A stretch of DNA of 38,930 nucleotides, taken from assembly GCF_937941905.1 (NCBI RefSeq), contig NZ_CALDGS010000109.1:1-38930 (forward strand), read 5' to 3'. Position 1 is the first letter of the stretch. Every line of letters begins with the position of its first letter. This stretch comes from an uncultured Mycolicibacterium sp. (GTDB lineage: Bacteria; Actinomycetota; Actinomycetes; Mycobacteriales; Mycobacteriaceae). The position numbers and the translations under genes were made by a program. The notes beneath the pieces were generated by a model. That model saw only the letters and a program-made list of their open reading frames with translations, was not told the DNA's origin and made no database searches. This document shows positions 8,142 to 14,275 of the stretch, piece by piece.

Positions 8142-8873
8142 ATGGCCGCCGAACCGGATGCCCCCCGGCCCGAACCGGCCGCGGCCGCGCTGCTGCGGGC
8201 CGGCCGGGCCGGCAACGTCTTCGAGCACACCGTGCAGCGGCTGCTGCAGCTCATCCGGCTCGGCGTGCTCGGACCCGGCGACGTGCTGCCGCCCGAGCGC
8301 GAGCTGGCCGCCCGGCTGGCGGTCAGCCGCGACACCGTGCGGGAGGCGATCAAGTCGCTGGCCGACGCCGGCTACCTGGTCAGCCGGCGCGGCCGCTACG
8401 GCGGCACCTTCGTCGCCGACGCGCTGCCGCAGCCCCCGGCCGACGAACCGCCGGTGAGCCACGCCGAACTCGACGACGCGCTGCGGCTGCGGGAGATCCT
8501 CGAGGTCGGGGCGGCCCGGACGGCCGCCGGGCGGGCCCTGACCGCCGCCGAGCGGGACAACCTGTGGTCGCGGCTGACCGAGCTGCGCGGCGCGCCGGTG
8601 CGGGACTACCGGCGGCTGGACTCCCGGCTGCACCTGGCCATCGCCGAGGCGGCCGGCACCCCGTCGCTGGTGCCGCTGGTGGCCGAGAACCGGATGCGGA
8701 TCAACGCGCTGCTGGACCGGATTCCGCAGCTGGCCCGCAACATCGCGCACTCCGACGAACAGCACGAGGCCATCGTGCTGGCCATCCTGGCCGGCGACGC
8801 CGACGCCGCCGGCGCGGCGATGCGCGCCCATCTGGAGGGCTCCGCGGCCCTGCTGCACGGTTTCCTGGACTAG
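8142..8873 (+). CDS. GntR-family (FadR subfamily) transcriptional regulator
   Basis: This 243-residue regulator has an N-terminal winged helix (about 20-90) with the GntR signature LPPERELAARLAVSRDTVRE followed by the wing GRYGGTFV. The C-terminal all-helical FCD effector domain (about 105-240) carries the usual Asp/His metal-site positions in RLDSRLHLAI, DEQHEAI and MRAHLEG. Such proteins are usually repressors released by a small organic acid. It begins 16 bp after the SDR stop and most likely controls the glnA-like operon, perhaps through the palindrome at 3761-3782. Its inducer would be an intermediate of the amine pathway; that is inference. Confidence 0.86.
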   Translation: MAAEPDAPRPEPAAAALLRAGRAGNVFEHTVQRLLQLIRLGVLGPGDVLPPERELAARLAVSRDTVREAIKSLADAGYLVSRRGRYGGTFVADALPQPPADEPPVSHAELDDALRLREILEVGAARTAAGRALTAAERDNLWSRLTELRGAPVRDYRRLDSRLHLAIAEAAGTPSLVPLVAENRMRINALLDRIPQLARNIAHSDEQHEAIVLAILAGDADAAGAAMRAHLEGSAALLHGFLD

Positions 8874-8876
8874 ATT
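8871..8876 (+). promoter_or_regulatory. putative -10 element of the arsR-type gene
   Basis: TAGATT matches TANNNT and ends 7 nt before the GTG start of the ArsR-family gene, which lacks a Shine-Dalgarno. It coincides with the stop codon of the GntR gene. This suggests a leaderless transcript that uncouples arsR from the upstream operon. Confidence 0.4.
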
Positions 8877-8883
8877 TCCAGGC

Positions 8884-9213
8884 GTGGTCCAGCCAGGCGA
8901 CCTGTCCCAGGTCAAGCGAGCCGCGGCGGCGCTGCAGGACGTCGACACCGCGGGGTGGACGCTGCGCTTCGATCTGCTGTCCGACCCCAACCGGCTGGAG
9001 ATCCTGCTGTGCCTGCACCGGGCGCCGGGGATCTGCGTGGGGGATCTGGCCGCCGCGCTCGGCCGCAGCGAGAACGCGGTCTCCCAAGCGCTGCGGGTGC
9101 TGCGCCAGCAGGGCTGGGTCAGTTCCACCCGGGTGGGGCGCACGGTGAGCTACCGGCTCGAGGACCGGATCGTGCACGACCTGCTGCACTGGATCGGCGC
9201 CCGGCACGACTGA
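8884..9213 (+). CDS. ArsR/SmtB-family winged-helix regulator, probable regulator of the cobalt importer
   Basis: This 109-residue protein has the ArsR fold: dimerisation helix (LRFDLLSDPNRLEILLCLHRA), the recognition helix SENAVSQALRVLRQQGWV and the wing RVGRTVSYRL. Potential metal ligands include the Cys of ICVGDL (the alpha3 position of SmtB-type sensors) and His residues in the C-terminal VHDLLHWIGARHD segment, but the canonical alpha5 DxH/HxxE arrangement is not cleanly present. It ends 61 bp before the cobalt/nickel importer genes, and palindromes of the ArsR operator type lie in that gap. It probably regulates import, whereas most family members control efflux. The start is a GTG without a clear ribosome binding site. 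Confidence 0.8.
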   Translation: MVQPGDLSQVKRAAAALQDVDTAGWTLRFDLLSDPNRLEILLCLHRAPGICVGDLAAALGRSENAVSQALRVLRQQGWVSSTRVGRTVSYRLEDRIVHDLLHWIGARHD

Positions 9214-9223
9214 GTCCTCGACA

Positions 9224-9250
9224 TGAACATCTGTTCAGGTAGACAGATGT
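9224..9250. promoter_or_regulatory. overlapping palindromes, candidate ArsR operator of the cbi operon
   Basis: Two dyads overlap. TGAACA-TC-TGTTCA (9224-9237) is a perfect 6-2-6 palindrome close to the core of SmtB/ArsR operators. ACATCTGT (9227-9234) is repeated in exact inverted form as ACAGATGT (9243-9250) across an 8-nt spacer. Together they run into the -35 element (9240-9245) of the importer promoter, an ideal position for repression. The upstream gene encodes an ArsR-type protein. Confidence 0.68.
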
Positions 9251-9268
9251 GAACGTCGGCTCTACGCT
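9240..9268 (+). promoter_or_regulatory. predicted promoter of the cbiMNQO operon
   Basis: TAGACA (9240-9245, five of six matches to TTGACA) is separated by 17 nt from TACGCT (9263-9268, TANNNT). The next six bases lead directly to an ATG at 9275, so transcription could start at that codon. The -35 is embedded in the candidate ArsR operator. Confidence 0.6.
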
Positions 9269-9295
9269 CCGCTCATGGACGTGAACCCGGTGGCG

Positions 9296-9967
9296 ATGCA
9301 CATGAGCGACGGCATCGTCAACGCGCCGACGTCACTGCTCTTCGGTGTCATCGCGATCGGCGCGGTGGCGGTGGCCGCGGTCAGGGCGCGATCCGAGCTC
9401 GACGAACGCACCGTCCCGCTCGCCGGCCTCGTCGCGGCCTTCGTCTTCGCGGCGCAGATGGTCAACTTCCCGATCCTGCCCGGGGTGAGCGGGCATCTGC
9501 TCGGCGGTGCGCTGGCGGCCATCCTGGTCGGCCCGTACACCGGCGTGCTGTGCCTGACCATCGTGCTGGTGGTGCAGGCGCTGCTGTTCGCCGACGGCGG
9601 GGTGACCGCGCTCGGCACCAACATCACCAACATGGCCGTGCTCGGGGTGGCCGCCGGATACGCGGTCGCGGTCGCGCTGCGCCCGATGCCGGCGGCCCGC
9701 CGGCCGGCCGGCCTGGCGGTGTTGGCGTTCCTCGCCGGATTCGCCGGAACCCTCGCCGCGGCAACCGGATTCGTGATCGAGTACGCGATGGGCGGGGCCG
9801 GGAGCGGCTCGCTGGGCGCGGTGGCCGGCTACCTGTACGGCACCCACGCGCTCATCGGCGTCGGCGAGGGCGTGATCACCGCGGCGACGGTGGCCGCGGT
9901 CGCGCGGGCCCGGCCCGACCTGGTGTACCTGCTGCGCGGGGCGCGCCTGCGGGAGGTGGCGGCATGA
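9296..9967 (+). CDS. cbiM: cobalt/nickel ECF transporter substrate-binding membrane subunit CbiM
   Basis: CbiM is the S-component that binds Co2+ or Ni2+ and moves it through the membrane with CbiQ and CbiO. From the ATG at 9296 the protein is 223 residues and starts MHMSDGI; Met1-His2 at the exact N terminus forms part of the metal site in this family, which is why this start is preferred. An in-frame ATG at 9275 adds seven residues and fits the predicted leaderless promoter better, so the choice is open. Further family features are the PILPGVSGHLLGG segment with its metal-binding His, the GTNITNMA segment and the C-terminal THALIGVGEGVIT motif. Six or so hydrophobic helices are evident. Its stop overlaps the next gene (ATGA). 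Confidence 0.87.
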   Translation: MHMSDGIVNAPTSLLFGVIAIGAVAVAAVRARSELDERTVPLAGLVAAFVFAAQMVNFPILPGVSGHLLGGALAAILVGPYTGVLCLTIVLVVQALLFADGGVTALGTNITNMAVLGVAAGYAVAVALRPMPAARRPAGLAVLAFLAGFAGTLAAATGFVIEYAMGGAGSGSLGAVAGYLYGTHALIGVGEGVITAATVAAVARARPDLVYLLRGARLREVAA

Positions 9968-10317
9968 GCAACCGGACGTTCCTGGTGGTGTTCGCGGCGG
10001 CCACACTGCTGATCGCCGGGGTCGTCTCGTACGGCGCCAGCTCCAGCCCGGACGGGCTGGACTCCGCCACGCTGCGGGGCTGCGAGGTGGTCGAGACCGA
10101 CGCGGGCGAGGAACTCCTCGGCGACTGCATCGCCCGGCACGCCACCGAGCACCGGCTCGCCGGCTCCCCGCTGGCCGACTACGCCGTCGCCGGCCGGGAC
10201 GGCACCGGCGGGCTCGCCGGGGTCGTCGGGGTGCTGGTCACCGTCGGCGTCGCCGGCGCGGTGTTCCTCGTGATCGCCCGCGGCCGCCGCGACCGGTCCG
10301 CCGCGAGCGCGGGCTGA
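9964..10317 (+). CDS. cbiN: CbiN-like PDGLE-domain membrane protein
   Basis: This 117-residue membrane protein has a transmembrane helix near residues 6-25, an extracytoplasmic section of about 50 residues and a second helix near 82-106, followed by a basic tail. Just after the first helix it carries SSPDGLD, the hallmark of the PDGLE domain found in CbiN-type auxiliary subunits, which help load cobalt onto CbiM. The middle segment has two Cys residues (about 40 and 58) that could form a disulfide. Its ATG overlaps the cbiM stop. It is closer to the actinobacterial PDGLE version than to enterobacterial CbiN, so the symbol is by position. Confidence 0.72.
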   Translation: MSNRTFLVVFAAATLLIAGVVSYGASSSPDGLDSATLRGCEVVETDAGEELLGDCIARHATEHRLAGSPLADYAVAGRDGTGGLAGVVGVLVTVGVAGAVFLVIARGRRDRSAASAG

Positions 10318-10320
10318 GCC

Positions 10321-11106
10321 GTGGGCGCCGGCGCACATCCGCTGTACCGCCACGGCGACTCCGTGGTGCACCGGGCACCCGCCGAGGTCAAGATCGCCGC
10401 GCTGCTGCTGTTCGTGCTCGCCGTGGTCGCCACGCCGCGCGAGATGTTCTGGCCCTTCGCGCTGTTCGCCGCGATCGTGGTGACGGTGTGGTGGCTGGCG
10501 CGCCTCCCGCTGCGGTGGGTCGCGCCCCGGATGCTCATCGAGGCGCCGTTCCTCGTGCTGGCCGTGCTGCTGCCGTTCGCCGAGGGCGGCCAGCGGGTCG
10601 CGGTGGCCGGCCTGCAGCTGTCGGTGGCCGGGCTGTGGGCGGCGTGGGGGATCGTGGTCAAGGGCACGCTCGGGGTGGCCGCCGCGCTGACCGTCGCCGC
10701 CACCACCGCGGCGGCCGAACTGCCGGTGGCGCTGGGCCGGCTCGGTGTCCCAGCGGTGCTGACCTCGGTGCTGGTGCTGATGATCCGCTACCTCGACCTG
10801 CTCACCGCCGAGGCCGGCCGGATGCGGACGGCCCGCATCGCCCGCGGCGACTCACCCCGCGCGCTGCACCAGGCCCGGGCCATCGCGGCCGGGATCGGCG
10901 CGCTGTTCCTGCGCTCCTACGAACGCGGCGAGCGGGTGTACGCGGCCATGCTCTCCCGCGGATTCGACGGCCGCGCACCCGATCTCGCGGCGGTCGGGGC
11001 ACCGCCGCGGGCCACCGCCCGGCAGTGGGCGGCCGCGCTGACCCCGGCCGTCGCCGCGGTGGCGGTCGCCGCGGCCGCCTGGACGACGGGGCCGACCGGT
11101 GGCTGA
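10321..11106 (+). CDS. cbiQ: energy-coupling factor transporter membrane subunit CbiQ (EcfT)
   Basis: This 261-residue integral membrane T-component transmits ATP hydrolysis by CbiO to CbiM. About five hydrophobic helices are visible, and the cytoplasmic coupling region near residues 200-225 has the conserved ERGERVYAAMLSRGFDG stretch typical of CbiQ. The N terminus (HPLYRHGDSVVHRAPAEVKI) is also typical of the family. The GTG start lies 3 bp after the cbiN-like stop, and the gene overlaps cbiO by 8 bp, so the four importer genes form one transcript. Confidence 0.87.
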   Translation: MGAGAHPLYRHGDSVVHRAPAEVKIAALLLFVLAVVATPREMFWPFALFAAIVVTVWWLARLPLRWVAPRMLIEAPFLVLAVLLPFAEGGQRVAVAGLQLSVAGLWAAWGIVVKGTLGVAAALTVAATTAAAELPVALGRLGVPAVLTSVLVLMIRYLDLLTAEAGRMRTARIARGDSPRALHQARAIAAGIGALFLRSYERGERVYAAMLSRGFDGRAPDLAAVGAPPRATARQWAAALTPAVAAVAVAAAAWTTGPTGG

Positions 11107-11848
11107 CGAACGGGACGCCGCCATCCGCATCGAGGGCCTGCACCACGTCTACCCGGACGGGCACGCCGCCCTCAACGGCGTCGACCTGACCGTGCGGGCC
11201 GGGGAGCGGGTCGCGGTGCTCGGCCCCAACGGCGCGGGCAAGACCACCCTGATGCTGCACCTCAACGGCGTGCTCACCGCCACCGCCGGCAGCCTGCACA
11301 TCAGCGGGATCCCGGTGCGGCGCAGCACGCTGCAGGAGATCCGGCGCCGGGTCGGGCTGGTGTTCCAGGACCCCGACGACCAGCTGTTCATGCCCACCGT
11401 CGCCCAGGACGTCGCCTTCGGCCCGGCCAACTTCGGGCTGCGCGGGGAGGAACTCGCCGCCCGGGTGGCACGCGCGCTGAAGGCGGTGTCGCTGACCGAA
11501 CACGCCGACCGCAGCCCCACCCACCTGTCGGCCGGCCAGCGCCGGCGCGCCGCCTTGGCCGGCGTCCTGGCCTGTGCGCCCGACGTTCTCGTCCTCGACG
11601 AACCGTCGGCCAACCTCGATCCGGTGTCCCGGCGGGAGCTGGCCGAGACCCTGGCCGGCCTGGACGCGACCATGCTGATCGTCACCCACGACCTGCCGTA
11701 CGCCGCCCAGCTGTGCGAGCGCGCGGTGGTGCTCGACGGCGGCGTGGTGGTCGCCGACGGACCGATCGCCGACATCCTCGCCGACGCGGACCTGCTCGCC
11801 GCGCACCGGCTCGAGCTGCCGTGGGGGTTCTCGGTCCCGTCGGGGTGA
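11099..11848 (+). CDS. cbiO: cobalt/nickel ECF transporter ATPase CbiO
   Basis: This 249-residue ABC ATPase powers the importer from the cytoplasmic face. It has Walker A GPNGAGKT (42-49), the Q-loop in LVFQDPDDQLF characteristic of ECF ATPases, signature LSAGQ (143-147), Walker B with DEPSANLD (about 166-173) and the switch histidine in IVTHDLPYA. A single ATPase gene is present, so it should act as a homodimer. The GTG start lies inside cbiQ. The gene ends 4 bp from the convergent mtr gene, with no room for a separate terminator. Confidence 0.9.
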   Translation: MADERDAAIRIEGLHHVYPDGHAALNGVDLTVRAGERVAVLGPNGAGKTTLMLHLNGVLTATAGSLHISGIPVRRSTLQEIRRRVGLVFQDPDDQLFMPTVAQDVAFGPANFGLRGEELAARVARALKAVSLTEHADRSPTHLSAGQRRRAALAGVLACAPDVLVLDEPSANLDPVSRRELAETLAGLDATMLIVTHDLPYAAQLCERAVVLDGGVVVADGPIADILADADLLAAHRLELPWGFSVPSG

Positions 11849-11852
11849 GGGC

Positions 11853-13268
11853 TCAGTGCCGTTTCGGGTCCGGCCACGGCGGTTCCCCGCACAGCGCCAG
11901 CAACGCATTCTCCACCACCTCCGGCAACGCCGGATGGATCCAGTACTGGCCGCGTGCCATGTCCCGCACCGGCAGGCCGGTGGTCATCGCCTGCACCAGC
12001 GGCTGGATCAGCGACGAGGCCTCCGGCCCCATCAGGTGGGCGCCGAGCAGCAGCCCGGTGTCGGCGTCGGCGATCAGCTTGGCGATGCCGGTGGTGTCCT
12101 CCAGCGCCCAGCCGTAGGCCACGTCGGCGTAGTCCTGCACCTTCACCCGCACCCGGTGCCCGGCCGCGCGGGCGGCGTTCTCGGTCAGCCCCACCGTGGC
12201 GAGCTGCGGGTCGGTGAACACCGCCGCCGGCACGAACCGGTGGTCGGCGGGCACCATCGCCGCGGTGTCGTCCCAGTCCACCAGCAGGTTGTGCCGCACC
12301 ACCCGGGCCTCGTGGTTGGCGACGTGCTTGAGCCGGTAGGGGCTGCACACGTCGCCGAGCGCGAACACCCCGCGGGCCGAGGTGCGCTGATAGGCGTCCA
12401 CCACCACCCGGCCGCCGTCGGTGACGGCGACCTGCGCCCGCCCGGCGTCCAGCAGGTCCCCGTTCGGGATCCGGCCGGTGGCCACCAGCAGGGCGTCACC
12501 GCGCACCACCGCGCCGCCGGTACAGGTCACCGCCACCCCGGTGCCGTCGCGGCGCAGCCCGGCGACCTCGGTGTGGCCGTGGATCTCCCAGCGGCGGCCG
12601 GCGAGGTCGGTGAACCGGGTCGCGATCTCGTCGTCGTGACCGCGCAGCAGGGTGCCGCTGCGGATCAGCATCGTGACCCGCACCCCGAGCGCGCCGAACA
12701 CGTGGGCGAACTCGCACGCCACCGCACCGCCGCCGACGATGATCAGCCGCTCGGGCAGCTCCGGGATGCGCATGATCGTGTCGCTGGTGTGGAAGGGCAC
12801 CCCGGCGGAGGCGATCGGTTCGGGCACCATCGGGCGCGACCCCGCCGCGATCACCACCCGTTCGGCGGTGAACTCGTCGCCGTCGACGGTGCGCAGCCGG
12901 TGGGTGCCGTCGGGCAGCGGGTCGGCGAAGCGGGTGTGCGCGGCGAACACCTCGGTGTTCGGCGCGGCGCGCCGGTAGTTCGCCCCGGCCGCGGCCAGCG
13001 GGTCGATGCGGCCGAAGATGCGCGACACGATGTCGGCCCAGCGCACCCGCCGCAGCTCGGCGTCGACGCCGAACCGGGCCGCGTCGGCGACCGTGCGCGC
13101 CACATCGGCGGTGTGCACGAACATCTTCGTGGGGATGCAGCCCACGTTCAGGCAGGTGCCGCCGAACAGGCGCTGCTCGCAGAACGCGATGCGCCAGTCG
13201 GCGAACCGCTCGTCCGGGATGGTGTTGCCCGAGCCGGCGCCGATCACGGCGAGGTCGAAGTCGGCCAT
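11853..13268 (-). CDS. mtr: mycothione reductase
   Basis: This 471-residue NADPH-dependent flavoprotein disulfide reductase regenerates mycothiol from mycothione, maintaining the cytosolic thiol pool specific to actinobacteria. It has an N-terminal FAD motif (VIGAGSGNT), the redox-active pair in GGTCLNVGCIPTK (Cys39 and Cys44), an NADPH-binding motif (VGGGAVACEFAHV), ALGDVCSPYRLKH for FAD, and the C-terminal HPALPE that supplies the His-Glu acid/base pair of the partner subunit. A lipoamide or glutathione reductase is the alternative, but length, context and sequence favour Mtr. The ATG at 13268 is preceded by a strong GGGGGG ribosome binding site. It overlaps the upstream hydrolase gene by 25 bp. 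Confidence 0.9.
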   Translation of the reverse strand: MADFDLAVIGAGSGNTIPDERFADWRIAFCEQRLFGGTCLNVGCIPTKMFVHTADVARTVADAARFGVDAELRRVRWADIVSRIFGRIDPLAAAGANYRRAAPNTEVFAAHTRFADPLPDGTHRLRTVDGDEFTAERVVIAAGSRPMVPEPIASAGVPFHTSDTIMRIPELPERLIIVGGGAVACEFAHVFGALGVRVTMLIRSGTLLRGHDDEIATRFTDLAGRRWEIHGHTEVAGLRRDGTGVAVTCTGGAVVRGDALLVATGRIPNGDLLDAGRAQVAVTDGGRVVVDAYQRTSARGVFALGDVCSPYRLKHVANHEARVVRHNLLVDWDDTAAMVPADHRFVPAAVFTDPQLATVGLTENAARAAGHRVRVKVQDYADVAYGWALEDTTGIAKLIADADTGLLLGAHLMGPEASSLIQPLVQAMTTGLPVRDMARGQYWIHPALPEVVENALLALCGEPPWPDPKRH

Positions 13269-14275
13269 GTTCCCCCCAGCGCCAGGTAGTCGTCGAGCCA
13301 CCGGTCCAGTTCACGGTAGGCCATCCGGCGCGGCTCGGGCAGCGAGAGGAACACGTCGTGTTTGGCGTCGGGCACCGGCACCACCGTGGTGCGGTTGCCC
13401 AGCGCCCCGGCCCAGCGGGCGATCTGGGTGACGTCGAGCACCGCGTCGCCGCGCTGAATGCGTTGCGGGTCGGCAACTTCGGCCACCGAGCGGTCGGAGC
13501 GCAGCAGCAGCGTGGGCACCCCCACGTCCAGCCCGCGCTGCAACCGCAGCTGGCCGCGCCGGATCGCGTACAGCCAGCCGGCGCGCACCGGGAACCCGCC
13601 CAGCGGCTTCCATGCCAGGTCGTAGTCGAAGTCGCCACCGAAGTCTCGGTGCAGGGTGCGGCCGTAGCCGCCCGCGCTGGGCCGGCGCAGCACCAGCCGC
13701 GGTCGCAGCCGGGCCAGCAGCCACAACGCGGCGGTGAACAGCGGCGAGCGCAGCACCGCCCGGCCCTGCAGGTCCAGCCACGGGCTGTTGAGCACCAGGC
13801 CGCCGATCCGCGGCGGCGCCGGCCCGCCGCGGCGGCGCAGCGCGTCCAGCCACAGCGCGACGATCAGCCCGCCGGCCGAGTGCGCGCACACCAGCACCCG
13901 CGCCCGCGGCGAATCGGCCCCGATCACCGCCAGCGCGGCGGACAGGTCGGCGTGGTAGCGCGACAGGTCGGTGCTGAAGTGCGGCGTCTGCCCGGCCCGG
14001 CGGGACCGGCCGCACTTGTGCAGATCGACTGCGTAGCAGGCGAATCCACGCGCGGCGAAGTGGTCGGCCAGTTCGGTGTTGAAGAAGTAGTCGGTGTAGC
14101 CGTGCACCAGTAGCACCGCGTGCGTCGCGGCCGGGTCGGCCGGGCCGCGGCGCACCACCGTGGCCACCAGGGCGCCCTCGCCGTCCGGGTCCGGCCCCAG
14201 TTCGGCGGTGTGCCGGACGTACCCGGGCAGCACGTCGGGTGCCCAGCGGATCGCGCCCACCCCGGTCGGGTTCAC
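13244..14275 (-). CDS. alpha/beta hydrolase (serine aminopeptidase S33 / lysophospholipase-like)
   Basis: This 343-residue alpha/beta hydrolase has the oxyanion strand VLLVHGYTDYFF, the nucleophile elbow AHSAGG with Ser133 and a C-terminal catalytic His in PVPDAKHDVFLS. No signal peptide is evident, so it is probably cytosolic. The substrate is unknown; monoacylglycerol lipase-like activity is one possibility. The GTG at 14275 immediately follows the pucR stop codon with no intervening base, and the 3' end overlaps mtr by 25 bp. The same hydrolase-mtr pairing occurs in M. tuberculosis (Rv2854-Rv2855, by recall), hinting at a conserved functional link. Confidence 0.8.
   Translation of the reverse strand: MNPTGVGAIRWAPDVLPGYVRHTAELGPDPDGEGALVATVVRRGPADPAATHAVLLVHGYTDYFFNTELADHFAARGFACYAVDLHKCGRSRRAGQTPHFSTDLSRYHADLSAALAVIGADSPRARVLVCAHSAGGLIVALWLDALRRRGGPAPPRIGGLVLNSPWLDLQGRAVLRSPLFTAALWLLARLRPRLVLRRPSAGGYGRTLHRDFGGDFDYDLAWKPLGGFPVRAGWLYAIRRGQLRLQRGLDVGVPTLLLRSDRSVAEVADPQRIQRGDAVLDVTQIARWAGALGNRTTVVPVPDAKHDVFLSLPEPRRMAYRELDRWLDDYLALGGTWPTSTSP

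Noticed and set aside
9214..9295. Cobalamin riboswitch upstream of cbiM
   Set aside because: Only about 80 bp separate arsR and cbiM, there is no GCCACTG-type B12 box, and the space is filled by palindromes and a promoter.
11849..11852. Terminator between cbiO and mtr
   Set aside because: Only 4 bp separate the convergent genes and no stem with a U-tract is visible in either end.
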